Assembly (NCBI GenBank): GCA_013368375.1 | Contig: JAACJP010000037.1 | Location: forward strand, 124,001 to 188,000 | DNA: 64,000 nt | Direction of reading: 5' to 3' | Source: Tricholomella constricta | Lineage: Eukaryota; Basidiomycota; Agaricomycetes; Agaricales; Lyophyllaceae | In this document: piece by piece, positions 53,725 to 64,000 of the stretch | Layout: each line of letters begins with the position of its first letter | Numbering within the stretch: the stretch's first letter is position 1 | The notes under the pieces: generated by a model | The model's input: the letters and a program-made list of their open reading frames with translations, nothing else | The model's database searches: none | What the model was told of the DNA's origin: nothing | Translations under genes and position numbers: made by a program

Positions 53725-55110
53725 CTCCGTGTGCTCCGCTGCAAGTCTGCGGAGGTGTGTAACAGCCCCAGCTCTGCGGCCCCCTACTGCACCATATAGG
53801 CCTGCTGCGGTGCTGGGTGTGCCCCACAGGCAATAACCCGCGGAGGTCCGCGGACGTGGGTAATGCTCTGCAAGCTCAATGTCATGCAGACATACTATAT
53901 GTAGTGTGCTCCGCTGCAAGTCCGCGGAGGTGTGCTGCTTTGTGGCCCACTGCACCATATAGGCCTGCTGCAGTGCTGGGTGTGCCCCACAGGCAACGAC
54001 CCGCGGAGGTCCGCGGACGTGGGTAATGCCCTGCAAGCTCAATGTTATGCAGACATACTATATGTAGTGTGCTCCGCTGCAAGTCCGCGGAGGTGTGCTG
54101 CTTTGTGGCCCACTGCACCATATAGGCCTGCTGCAGTGCTGGGTGTGCCCCACAGGCAACGACCCGCAGGGGTCCGCGGACGTGGGTAATGCCCTGCAAG
54201 CTCAATGTCATGCAGACATACTATATGTAGTGTGCTCCGCTGCAAGTCCGCGGAGGTGTGCTGCTTTGTGGCCCACTGCACCATATAGGCCTGCTGCAGT
54301 GCTGGGTGTGCCCCACAGGCAACGACCTGCGGACATCCGATGTCCACGGACGTGGGTAATGCCCTGCAAGCTCAATGTCATGCAGACATACTATATGTAG
54401 TGTGCTCCGCTGCACGTCCGCGGAGGTGTGCTGCTCTGTGGCCCCCACACCACCATATAGGCCTGCTGCAGTGCTGGGTGTGCTCCACAGGCAACGACCC
54501 GCGGACGTCCGCGGACGTGGGTACTGCCCTGCAAGCTCAATGTAATGCAGACATACTATATGTAGTGTGCTCCGCTGCAAGTCCGCGGAGGTGTGTAACA
54601 GCACCTGCTCTGTGTCCCCCCACAGCACCATATAGGCCTGCTGCAGTGCTGCGTGTGCTCCACAGGCAACAACCCGCGGACGTCCGCGGACGTGGGTAAT
54701 GCCCTGCAAGCTCAATGTAATGCAGACATACTATGTGTAGTGTGCTCCGCTGCAAGTCCGCGGAGGTGTGCTGCTCCGTGGCCCTCACAGCACCATATAG
54801 GCCTGCTGCAGGGCTGCGTGTGCTCCACAGGCAATGACCTGCGGACGTCCGCGGACGTGGGTACTGCCCTGCAAGCTCAATGTAATGCAGACATACTATA
54901 TGTAATGTGCTCCGCTGCAAGTCCGCGGAGGTGTGCTGCTCCGTGGCCCTCACAGCACCATATAGGCCTGCTGCAGGGCTGCGTGTGCTCCACAGGCAAC
55001 GACCTGCGGACGTCCGCGGACGTGGGTACTGCCCTGCAAGCTCAATGTAATGCAGACATACTATATGTAATGTGCTCCGCTGCAAGTCCGCGGAGGTGTG
55101 TAACAGCACC
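53725..55110 (-). repeat. F right arm tandem array
   Basis: About nine units that are the reverse complement of the left-arm units, with the same spacing and ccgcgg motifs. Confidence 0.85.
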
Positions 55111-55649
55111 TGCTCTGTGGCCCCCTATTGCATCATATAGGCCTGCAGCATTGCTGGGTGTGCTCCACAGGCAATGACCCGCGGACGTCCGCGGACATGG
55201 GCAGTGCCCGCAAGCCGCCCACCCTGCTGCCCCCCCACAGCACCGTATCGGCCCCCTGCAATCCTGGGTGTGCCCTAGACAACGACCCGCAGACGTCCGC
55301 GGACATGGGCAGTGCTCCGCAAGCCCCCCCACCCTGCTGCCCCCTCACAGCACCATATCGGCCCCCTGCAATACTGGGTGTGCTCCACAGACAACGACCC
55401 GCGGAGGTCCGCGGATGTGGGTAGTGCCCCACTAGCCCCCACCTGCTGCCCCCCGCAGCACCATATAGGCCCGCTGCAGCACCAGCGGGCCCGCTGGTGC
55501 TGTGCCAGACGCTACATGTAGAGGTCCCGCTGGCACCGTGCCAGACGGCTACATGTAGGGGCCCCGCTGGCGCTCCAGCGGGCCCGCTGGTGCCGTCAAG
55601 TACGCTACAATGTATGGGCCCGCTGGACCGTGGGACACGCTACATTGTA

Positions 55650-56567
55650 GTGCCTGTATGTGGTCGGGTGGATCGCGGTCGCGAAGATGCGATCACCGTT
55701 CAAGAAGGTTTCCACCAGGAAGTCGTCGGACTCTGGGTCGGGTTCCTCCAGGGTCGGAGTGTAGGGGAGGAACTCGTCGTCATCAGAGTCATCCTCAACG
55801 TACGGGTTGGTCGGAGCTCGCAGATCGGGCTCAGTCACCGGGATACCGTCAGCTCGACAGGCGCGAATCGCTGCGCGCACCTTGGTCCATGCGCGTCGAT
55901 CGGCTTTGACCTCGTCTCTGCAGGTGTCGCACTGCATCGGACAGCGACTCATCTTCACCTCTTTGGTCTCCCAGTCGATCTCAGGGTTGTGGTTTTTAAG
56001 CCAGTTGAACCCGAGGATCATGTCGTGCTTGCCTAGCTGGGTGACCCCGAAGACAGCTCGTTCGGTATGACCATTGTATCGTAAGACAGCTTCTACGATG
56101 CAAGAGACCGAACCGCCTTCATTGAGGGTGCCGTCTACATTGTAGACCGGGGATGGCCGACTGAGCACCTTCGTCGTGAGCTTGTGTTTCTCGACAAAGG
56201 CGACATTGAGAAAGCTACCGGTCGCTCCGCTGTCCACTAGCGCGGTGACGGCGTGCGACTCCTGGGTGTCGGTGGTCTCCAGTTCAACGTTGAGCCACAG
56301 GGACCTGGGGCAGGGGGAGGCAGCGGCGATGAAGTGACTAGGGAGTCGCTTTTCCCAGCGGGGTAGGCCACGACGCGACGGAGCGATCGGTTTCGCGACT
56401 GCGATCGGTGTCGTCGGGTCGGAGGGGTTTTGTATGTCTTTGTCGGTCGGTTCACTCATGGGAATAGCAGCAATATTAGGTGTATTGGTGTATTCTATGG
56501 ATAAAGGAGCGAACCGATTACGACTAGACAACGGGGGTGTAGGTTCCACCCGTTGTGCGATTAAAAA
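55650..56567 (-). pseudogene. C1 protease region of pol
   Basis: The -1 frame after gag opens with PPLSSRNRFAPLS. The retropepsin motif is TALVDSGATGSF (about 56240). It continues to AIHPTTY, where F is inserted. The overlap with gag keeps T TTT TAA, as in C2. Confidence 0.85.
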
Positions 56568-57449
56568 CCCTCCTCCGCATCGGAGGGGCCTGCATCAGCT
56601 GATGATGGAGTCTGGTCAGCGGGGACTGCATCTTTGTGAGCTAGGCGCTCCACGATAAGCGCCTCCAGCTCGTCATCGAACATGTGGCGCACGTCCCAGC
56701 GCAAGGGGCAGTCACGAGAGAAGTGACCCTTCTTCTTGCACCGGAAACAGTGGTCGTCGGCCGGCGCGACTCGATCGCGCATCCGATCTACGTCCATCGG
56801 AACACCCTGGGGGAGCGGCCTAGGGGCCGGTGCAGTGGGAGCGCGAGGGACAGGAGGAGCAGGAGCAGGAGTGGGGGCAGGAGCGAATGCTCATCGTACA
56901 GCTGCAGCAGTGGTTGGGCGGCTGTCCGACGCCTTTGTCAGAATCGCCCGGCGGTGGAAGTCGTCCTCTGTCCTCATGATGAAATCTTGAGAACGGGCGG
57001 TCCTCAGCCATTCCTCGATCTTCTCGTTGTGCGGGCGACCCGTGGTGATGCTTCCGAGTCGCCTCGAGAGCTTGGGGTCCATCCCTCGGCAGAATTTGAG
57101 GACCAGGTGGCACCTGTCGGGGTAGCCCGCCTTGACCCACAGGGATCGATACGAGTCGATGTACTCGTCGATCGACCGACCGTTCTGGAAGTACGCTGTT
57201 GACTCCAGCATGAGCGCGGCGTCGGCAACTTCATCGAACAGGAAGAACTCGCTGCGGAAGGTGTCTTCGAAGTCCTTCCAGGTGGGAAAGACATCCTTGG
57301 CGGTTCTGAACTGGAACACCCGACTGATGAAGTCGGCTGCTCACCCATGCTGCATGTACGACAACACCCATATGATTCGGGCATTGTTGTCGGCGAAGCT
57401 TCCCCCACACAGGGAGAAGTAGAGCTTGCACGCGTTCAAGAACATGCGT
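56561..57449 (-). pseudogene. C1 gag, main part with two nonsense codons
   Basis: Capsid-like region (FPTWKDFEDTFRSEFFLFDE..YFQNGRSIDEYIDSYRSLW) and CCHC knuckle CFRCKKKGHFSRDC (about 56740). In-frame TGA codons at 57343-57341 and 56893-56891 both sit where a CGA/CGN Arg codon is expected. C2 is inserted at 57449. Confidence 0.88.
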
Positions 57450-57917
57450 GTTAGGGGAACTCCCTTTCGCGCCCTCCGACGCTCACCGATCGTCCCCCCG
57501 CTCATGCGATCGCTCCCCCGACCGTTCGCGATCCCGACCCCCGACGCTCCGACCCAAGCGTCGGTGTATATACTTACACACTTCCTGTCGCTTCCCATCT
57601 CTCCTGAGCACGCCCGACGCCGATCCCGACCACCCGACATCCCGACGTCGGCTGTCCCCACTCGTGTCCGTACCCTGAGCCACGAGGATCGGACAGCGTC
57701 GGGAACGTGTCCATACACGCGCCGCAGACCATTCCTTGATTATTATGTACAGTACTCGTATATAGTCGGCCCACTGGCATTGGGGATCCTTAGTCTATTC
57801 TCTTCGGATTCCCCTCTGCCAGGTAAGCCCCTCTTTACATTCCTTACTGTACTTAATATAACTTCGGATTCCCCTCTGCCAGTACGACTCAGCTCTGCTC
57901 GTGAGGTCGCCCTAACA
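57450..57917 (+). repeat. C2 5' LTR
   Basis: Contains tgtatatact as a possible TATA region (about 57565) and two ttcggattcccctctgccag copies near the 3' end. Confidence 0.92.
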
Positions 57918-58045
57918 GCAGAATAGACTAAACCTAAGACCCGGCGAGGCCGACCAATCAAGCTTCCGCGTCAAAACATGTGTCTGCTACACGCAACCCG
58001 TCCAACACGCGCCCGCTCCGATCATCGCCCAAGCCCCGTCTCGAG

Positions 58046-59263
58046 ATGTCCGAATTCGGTGATTTTGACACGCCATCGTCTCCCCCTGCGCTTACGCCAG
58101 AAGAGCGACTGGCGAGCCTCGAAACCACGATATCGGCTCTCTCCCACACCCAAACCTCCAACTCGGCCACCCTGGACCGCATCTCCTCTCTTTTAGATAC
58201 CCTCATTTTGGGGAACCCCTCCGCTGCCTCCCCAGCAGCATCTACGACCCCCGCGACGCCGGCGCAACCCTCGCCAACGTCTCCCCCTCCGCGATCAGGA
58301 TCGCACATTCGGCCGTCGCCTCCTCCCACCTACGATGGCGCACGATCGGGCAGACGTGCCTTCTGGAATGCGTGTCAGCTCTACTTCTCGCTGACCACCG
58401 GGCAGTTCACCGACGACCACGCCCGAATTAGCTGGGTGTTGTCGTTCATGCAACACGGCCGCGCTGCCGACTTCGTCGGTCGTGTCTTTCAGTGCGGGTC
58501 GGTGAAGCGCGCGTTCCCGACCTGGGACGACTTCGTATCGAACTTCGAGAAGGAGTTCTTCCTGTTTGACGAGGTCGCCGACGCCGCGCTCATCCTCGAG
58601 TCGACGGCATATTTCCAGAACGGGCGCACCATCGACGAGTACATAGACTCGTTCAAGGCCCTGTGGGTCAAGGCCGACTACCCGGATGGTCGCCACCTGG
58701 TCCTCAAGTTCCGTCGGGGCATGGACCCGAAGCTTTCAAAGCGACTCGGAAGCATCACCACGGGTCGGCCCAACGACTCCAAGATCGAGGACTGGCTAGC
58801 GATCACCCGCTCCCAGGACTTCATCATGAGGACCGAGGAGGACTTCCACTGTCGGACACCTCCGACCATCCCGTCGGCTAGTCGCCCGACCGCCCTTGTC
58901 CCTGTGCACCCAGTCGCGCCAGCTCTCCACTGGCGACCTTCTGCGCAACCAGTCGCTCCTGCTCGTGTGTCGGCCCCGACGCATGTCGTGTATGCCCCCC
59001 GAGCGCCGGCTCTTTCTCCCGGTGTCCCTATGGACATTGATCGATTCACCGGTCGCCCTGTTCGCGACGACAAGTGCCGTCGGTGCAAACAACCGGGGCA
59101 CTTCTGGCGTGACTGTCCATTGCGCTTCGATGTGCGCCACATCATGCCGGAGGAACTGGATGAGTTGATCATGCAGCTACTGGCGCGCAAGGATGCGATC
59201 CCGGCTGACCCAACTCCCGAGTCGGCCGACCCGACCGCCTTGGCCACGGAAGAGGATTTTTAG
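58046..59263 (+). CDS. C2 gag
   Basis: 405 residues from ATG 58046 (MSEFGDFDTPSS); the frame is open further upstream to 57980 without an ATG. Coiled-coil-like LASLETTISALSHTQ, capsid region (WNACQLYFSLTTGQFTDDHA to SQDFIMRTEEDFH), Pro/Ala linker and CCHC knuckle CRRCKQPGHFWRDC (about 59084). It ends GAT TTT TAG, with pol in the -1 frame. Intact. Confidence 0.9.
   Translation: MSEFGDFDTPSSPPALTPEERLASLETTISALSHTQTSNSATLDRISSLLDTLILGNPSAASPAASTTPATPAQPSPTSPPPRSGSHIRPSPPPTYDGARSGRRAFWNACQLYFSLTTGQFTDDHARISWVLSFMQHGRAADFVGRVFQCGSVKRAFPTWDDFVSNFEKEFFLFDEVADAALILESTAYFQNGRTIDEYIDSFKALWVKADYPDGRHLVLKFRRGMDPKLSKRLGSITTGRPNDSKIEDWLAITRSQDFIMRTEEDFHCRTPPTIPSASRPTALVPVHPVAPALHWRPSAQPVAPARVSAPTHVVYAPRAPALSPGVPMDIDRFTGRPVRDDKCRRCKQPGHFWRDCPLRFDVRHIMPEELDELIMQLLARKDAIPADPTPESADPTALATEEDF
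59257..59263 (+). promoter_or_regulatory. Candidate gag-pol -1 shift site of family C
   Basis: T TTT TAG at the gag stop; the -1 frame (ttt tta gtc) is open. C1 has T TTT TAA at 56567-56561. Confidence 0.5.
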
Positions 59264-62200
59264 TCGCACAACGGGTGAAAAGTACGCCCCCGTTGTCTAG
59301 TCGTAATCGGTTCGCCCCCCTATCTGTAGAGTACCCCAATATACTTAATATTGCTGCTACTTCTACGGGTGAACCAATCGACGAAGACGTACAATCCTCC
59401 CCTGACCAATCGCCATCTCCGTCGGTCGCTCCGACCAAGCCGACCGCACCGTCGCGTCGCAGACTACCACGCTGGGAAAAACGACTACCCCGTCGCTTCG
59501 TGATCGCCGCCTCCCCCGACTCCTTATCCCTGTCGCTCAAGGTCGAGCTTGAGACCACCGACACCCAGGAGACGCACTCGCTCTCTGCCCTTGTTGACAG
59601 CGGAGCCACCAGATGCTTTATTAACACCGCCTTTGTTGAGAAGCACAAACTGAAGACCCGACCGTTAAACCGCCCTACACTAGCCTATAACGTCGATGGA
59701 ACCCCTAACCAAGCGGGCGCCATCGGATATGTTGTAGACGCGGTTCTACGCTACGACGGTCACTCCGAACGGGTGCTGTTCGCGGTCGCAGGCATCGGGA
59801 AGCAGGATCTCATCCTCGGATTCACCTGGCTTCGAGACCACAACCCCGACATTGATTGGGCGACGAAAAGGGTGAAAATGAGTCGGGCGCTGTCGCGTTG
59901 CGACACCTGCAAGGTTGAGGCCAAAGAAGAGCGACGCTCGCGCACCAAACTGCGAGCTGCCATTCGGGCCTGTTGGGCGGAAGGAATTCCGACCACAGAG
60001 CCGGATCTGCGTGCCCCGACCAGCCCCTACGTCGAGGACGACTCTGACACGGACGAATTCCTCCCCTACACCCCAGTCATGGAGGAACCCAATCCAGAGT
60101 CGGACGACTTCCTTGCGGAGACCTTCCTGAACGGCGACCACATCTTTGCGACTGCGATCCACCCTCCTCCGACTGTGGCGCACATCCGTGCCAGTCAAAC
60201 GACATCGCAGCGACTCGCGGAAGCGCATGCCGCGAACTCTGTGCCCAAGTCGTTCCGCGACGCCGTTCCGACCCACCTCCACGACTTTGAGGACGTTTTC
60301 TCCAAGGTCGCGTTCGACGAACTCCCCGATCGCAAACAGTGGGATCACGCGATAGAGTTGGAGCCGGGCGCTTCGCCGTCCGGCACCAAAGTCTACCCAC
60401 TGTCGCCGGCGGAGCAAGTCGAGCTCGATGTGTTCCTCAAGGAGAACCTCGAGTCGGGTCGGATCCGTCCGTCGAAGTCGCCCATGGCTTCGCCAGTGTT
60501 CTTCATCAAGAAGAAGGATGGTGCGCTCCGGCTGGTGCAGGACTATCGGACGCTCAACGCGCTTACGGTGAAGAACCGGTACCCACTGCCACTCATTAGC
60601 GAACTGGTGAACAACCTCCGCGGCGCGCGGTACTTCACCAAGCTGGACGTCCGATGGGGGTACAACAACATTCGGATCAAAGAAGGCGACGAGTGGAAGG
60701 CAGCGTTTCGGACGAACCGTGGTCTCTTTGAGCCGCTCGTCATGTTCTTCGGCCTCACGAACAGCCCCGCCACATTCCAGACCATGATGAATGACATCTT
60801 CCGCGATCTGATCGCCGAGGGTGTTGTTTGCGTGTACCTCAACGATATCTTGATTTACACCAAGACTCTCGAGGAACACCGTCGGGTCGCGCGACTCGTA
60901 CTGGACCGACTCCGCGAACATAAGTTGTTCTTAAAACCCGAGAAATGCGAGTTTGAACAGACCAAGGTCGAGTATCTTGGGCTGATCATCTCGCACGGGC
61001 AAGCGGAAATGGATCCGGTCAAGGTCGCTGGAGTGTCGGAGTGGCCGGCGCCGAGGAACAAGAAGGAGGTGCAAGCATTCTTGGGCTTCACCAATTTCTA
61101 CCGACGGTTCATCCAGGACTTCTCGCACCACGCCCGACCCCTGTTCGATCTGACGGGCAAGGACGTCGCCTGGCGCTGGGAAGCGTCGGAACAGTCGGCC
61201 TTTGACCTCCTGAAGTCTGCGATCACGTCGCGACCAGTGCTTGCATTCCCCGACGACGACCGACCGTACCGCATCGAAGCTGACTTGTCCGACTTCGCGA
61301 CGGGCGCGGTCCTGTCGCAAGAGTCGCCGTCCGATGGCAAGTGGCACCCGGTCGCGTTCTACTCGAAGAGCTTGAACGCAGTCGAGCAGAACTATGAGAT
61401 CCACGACAAGGAGATGCTGGCGATCATCCGGTCTCTGGAGGAGTGGCGACATTTTGTGGAAGGCGCAAAGCACAAGGTAGAGATCTTGACCGACCACAAA
61501 AACCTTGAGTACTTCCTCACCGCGAAGAAACTCAATCGGCGGCAAGCCCGCTGGTCGCTCTACCTCGCCAACTTCGACTTTACCCTCCACCACCGTCCGG
61601 GACGCAGCATGGGCAAACCCGACGCCCTGTCGCGTCGCGCTGATCACGGCGACGGAAGTGGCGACAATGCCGACATTGTACTCCTCAAACCCGAGTTCTT
61701 CGCGATTCGCGCGACCGAGGGTCTGGTACTGGTCGGAGAAGAAGACGATGTGCTGAAGGCGATTCGCAAGGGCAATCGCGACGGTGCACAGGAGGACGCG
61801 GTCGCGAAAGCGGCGCAACTGGTCAAGGCATCCAAGACTGCCGGTCGCTCCCTACGCTTCGGCGAGTGGGGGGAGGAAGGTGGTCTGCTCACGTTCCGTG
61901 GACGGATCTATGTCCCGAACGTTCCTGACCTTCGCTGACGCATTGTGGAACAACACCACGACTCCAAGGTCGCTGGTCACCCGGGTCGCTGGAAGACGTT
62001 AGAACTGGTGTCGCGCAACTACTGGTGGCCTCAGATGTCGCGCTTTGTCGGTTCCTACACCAGCACCTGCGACATGTGCTTGCGCACGAAACCCCGCCGC
62101 CAACTCCCCGTCGGACAGCTGCAGCCGCTCCCAATCCCCGAAGGTCGCTGGAACGTCGTATCGGTGGACTTCATCACCGAGCTCCCCGAGTCCAACGGCC

Positions 62201-63300
62201 ACGACGCGATCATGAACGTCGTGGATTCGGTCGGAAAGCGAGCGCACTTCATCGCATCGCACACGACCTGTTCGGCCTTGGGAGCTGCCAACCTCTACCG
62301 TCGTCACGTCTGGAAGCTGCACGGTCTCCCCGACGCATTCGTCTCCGATCGAGGTCCACAGTTCGTCGCCGAGTTCATGCGCGAGCTGTACCGACTCCTG
62401 GGTATCAAGCTGTCGGCTTCGACGGCGTACCACCCGCAGACCGACGGGCAGACTGAGCGCGTCAACCAGGAGCTGGAACAATTCTTGCGGGTCTTCTGCA
62501 ATGAGCGCCAGAACGACTGGGAGGACCTGTTGCCCGACGCCGAGTTCAGTTACAACAACCACGTACACTCGGCAACGCAGCAGACCCCCTTCCTGCTCGA
62601 CACTGGTCGGCATCCGCGCATGGGCTTTGAGCCGCGTCAGGGCGCTTCCAAGAACGAGTCGGCCGAAGAGTTCGTGGAGCGCATGAAGGAAGCCCAGGAG
62701 GAAGCTAAGGCGGCGCTTGCAAAGGCAAAGGACGACATGGAGCGGTATTACAACCAGCGACACGCCCCAGCGCCCGACTACCAGCCTGGCGACAAGGTGT
62801 ACTTGGATGCGGCCGACATTTCTACGACCCGACCGTCTAAGAAGTTGTCGCATCGCTACCTCGGCCCTTTCGTCGTGCAAAGGCGAGTCGGTCCGCTCGC
62901 ATATCGCCTTCTGTTGCCTCAGTCCATGAAGCGCATCCATCCGGTCTTCCACGTCGTAAAGCTTGTCCCCGCCGTCGCGGACCCCATCGAAGGTCGGCAG
63001 TCTGATCCACCGCCGCCCCCAGATATCATCAACGACGAGCCCCACTACGAAGTCCACAAAATCCTCGACAGCCGCATCTTTCGCAAGAAACTCCAGTACA
63101 AGATCTTGTGGAAAGGCTACGGCTACGAAGAAGCTTCGTGGGAGCCCCGGGAGAATGTCGTCGCCCCCGACCTGGTGCGAAAATTCCACCGCGACAATCC
63201 CGATGCTGCGCGCCACATCCGTGGCATCTTCACTCTGTCCCCCGCCGTCTTCGCCACCGTCACCCCGCACCGAGCCGTTGCGACTCAAGAGGGGGGGTGA
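59260..63300 (+). pseudogene. C2 pol: protease, RT, RNase H, integrase, chromodomain; two lesions
   Basis: The -1 frame opens within the gag end. Retropepsin ALVDSGATRCF (about 59594). RT has RYFTKLDVRWGYNN, but the active site reads VYLNDILIYTK: the codon at 60841 is AAC, giving YLND where C1 has YLDD. RNase H IEADLSDFATGAVLSQ. A TGA at 61936-61938 follows PNVPDLR; the same frame resumes with an integrase HHCC finger, SVDFITEL, FVSDRGPQF, DGQTERVNQ, GPY/F, and chromodomain (HYEVHKILDSRIF..YKILWKGYGYEEASWEP). The stop codon TGA directly abuts the 3' LTR after a ggggggg tract. It cannot make active RT as it stands. Confidence 0.92.
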
Positions 63301-63770
63301 TGTTAGGGGAACTCCCTTTTGCGCCCTCCGACGCTCACCGATCGTCCCCCCGCTCATGCGATCGCTCCCCCGACCGTTCGCGATCCCGACCCCCGACGCT
63401 CCGACCCAAGCGTCGGTGTATATACTTACACACTTCCTGTCGCTTCCCATCTCTCCCTGAGCGCGCCCAACGCTGATCCCGACCACCCGACATCCCGACG
63501 TCGGCTGTCCCCACTCGTGTCCGTACCCTGAGCCACGAGGATCGGACAGCGTCGGGAACGTGTCCATACACGCGCCGCAGACCATTCCTTGATTATTATG
63601 TACAGTACTCGTATATAGTCGGCCCACTGGCATTGGGGATCCTTAGTCTATTCTCTTCGGATTCCCCTCTGCCAGGTAAGCCCCTCTTTACATTCCTTAC
63701 TGTACTTAATATAACTTCGGATTCCCCTCTGCCAGTACGACTCAGCTCTGCTCGTGAGGTCGCCCTAACA
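63301..63770 (+). repeat. C2 3' LTR
   Basis: Pairs with 57450-57917; several differences by eye, mostly C/T, plus small indels. Confidence 0.92.
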
Positions 63771-64000
63771 GTGCGACTGCCCGATCGGGCGCCGTCGTAA
63801 ATGGGGGGTGGCAACGGTCGGAGGTGATGCGATCCTGATCGCGGAGAGCCTGGTGTCAGAGTGGTCGTGACATGCGGCGGAGGGGTCATGTCTGCTTCGG
63901 GAGCAGCGGGGGTGGGATTGGGGGTTGTCCCCGACATGAAGGCTTCGGAAAGAGTGGAGATGTAAGGGTTGTGACTGGGTGACACTGGAGTATATCATGC
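63771..64000 (-). pseudogene. C1 gag, N-terminal part
   Basis: Minus-strand frame starting near 63985 (MSPSHNPYISTLSEAFMSG) and ending PPPIYDGARSGSR at the C2 insertion. It aligns with the C2 gag segment PPPTYDGARSGRR. The 5' LTR of C1 is outside the window. Confidence 0.75.

Larger units (their letters stand above)
50602..55649. mobile_element. F: 5-kb foldback element in C1
   Basis: Ends are inverted copies: tacaatgtagcgtgtcc at 50602 and its reverse complement ending at 55649, followed inward by matching GC-rich sequence with ccagcgggcccgctgg palindromes. Each arm is about 1.5-1.9 kb, built mostly of tandem units. It lies inside the C1 protease-RT linker, which is continuous in C2. No transposase was found. 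The target duplication is not clear: the flanks ggca(t/c) extend the inverted repeat imperfectly. Confidence 0.8.
57450..63770 (+). mobile_element. C2: Ty3/gypsy chromovirus nested in C1 gag
   Basis: LTRs 57450-57917 (468 bp) and 63301-63770 (470 bp), TGTTAGGGGA..CGCCCTAACA. Flanks are ATGCG and GTGCG (5-bp TSD with one change). Removing C2 restores the C1 gag frame (…YDGARSGSR then MFLNACKLYFSL on the minus strand). The element is nearly complete but carries one nonsense codon and a damaged RT active site. Confidence 0.94.
46824..64000 (-). mobile_element. C1: Ty3/gypsy chromovirus on the minus strand, decayed, 5' end beyond window
   Basis: The 3' LTR is at 46824-47308. Reading leftward from 64000 the order is gag, protease, RT-RNase H, integrase and chromodomain. 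It is broken by C2 (57450-63770), foldback element F (50602-55649) and a solo LTR (48121-48624). Further lesions: two gag nonsense codons, frameshifts near 48894 and 47450, and a deletion of about 370 bp in integrase near 48727. The 5' LTR is not in the window, so its TSD cannot be checked. Confidence 0.92.

Noticed and set aside
51056..55110. Regularly spaced repeats that look CRISPR-like
   Set aside because: Units are 160-180 bp with no unique spacers, occur in two opposite orientations, and lie inside a eukaryotic foldback element.
1..64000. tRNA, rRNA or bacterial-type features
   Set aside because: No cloverleaf with conserved A/B boxes or rRNA segment was seen; ribosome binding sites, operons and riboswitches do not apply to this eukaryotic sequence.

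Overview
The window looks like a basidiomycete (Agaricomycete mushroom) chromosome. Its two host genes have short phase-respecting introns of 48-67 nt, and one is the HNH_2 nuclease type common in Agaricomycetes. The host part is only 1-5.2 kb: the 3' part of a RIF1-like gene and a six-exon HNH nuclease gene. The rest (about 5.5-64 kb) is a stack of nested LTR retrotransposons.

Nesting, resolved from LTRs and target-site duplications (TSDs): an old element D (LTR end at 5602, decayed gag-like ORF) was split by chromovirus A1 (5773-46044, TSD CCTTT). A1 received a solo LTR (6468-6825, TSD AAGAA) and a long-LTR Ty3/gypsy element B (10679-39572, TSD ACGT). B received A2 (14462-25429, TSD GATAC), a second copy of the A family. 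To the right, D was also hit by a minus-strand chromovirus C1 (46824 to beyond 64000). C1 contains a solo LTR of its own family (48121-48624, TSD ACCCG), a 5-kb foldback element F (50602-55649) and a second family member C2 on the plus strand (57450-63770). LTR divergence counted by eye agrees with the order: A1 3/221 differences, B about 5/1065, A2 0/220.

The three families appear to join gag to pol in three ways. A has one in-frame UGA followed by CUA (readthrough context). B has a -1 shift with an A AAT TTT slippery heptamer. C has a -1 shift at a conserved T TTT TAR. A2 gag-pol is fully open and could be autonomous. A1, C1 and C2 carry clear lesions.

The most unusual observations are these. 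(1) The whole A family, coding and non-coding, is tiled with short perfect hairpins about every 45-60 bp. Several differ between A1 and A2 by compensatory changes, while B and C in the same window do not show this. (2) B carries two paralogous three-exon genes antisense to pol, between pol and the 3' LTR, each with a canonical Zn2Cys6 cluster. (3) Each of those genes is followed on the plus strand by a copy of the same PPT block, and the PPT core also recurs inside pol. (4) A near-identical 4.95-kb tandem duplication lies inside B. (5) Element F has very long inverted repeats built from roughly 160-180-bp tandem units.

Coordinates were counted by hand and may be off by one or two bases at places where no reading frame checks them.
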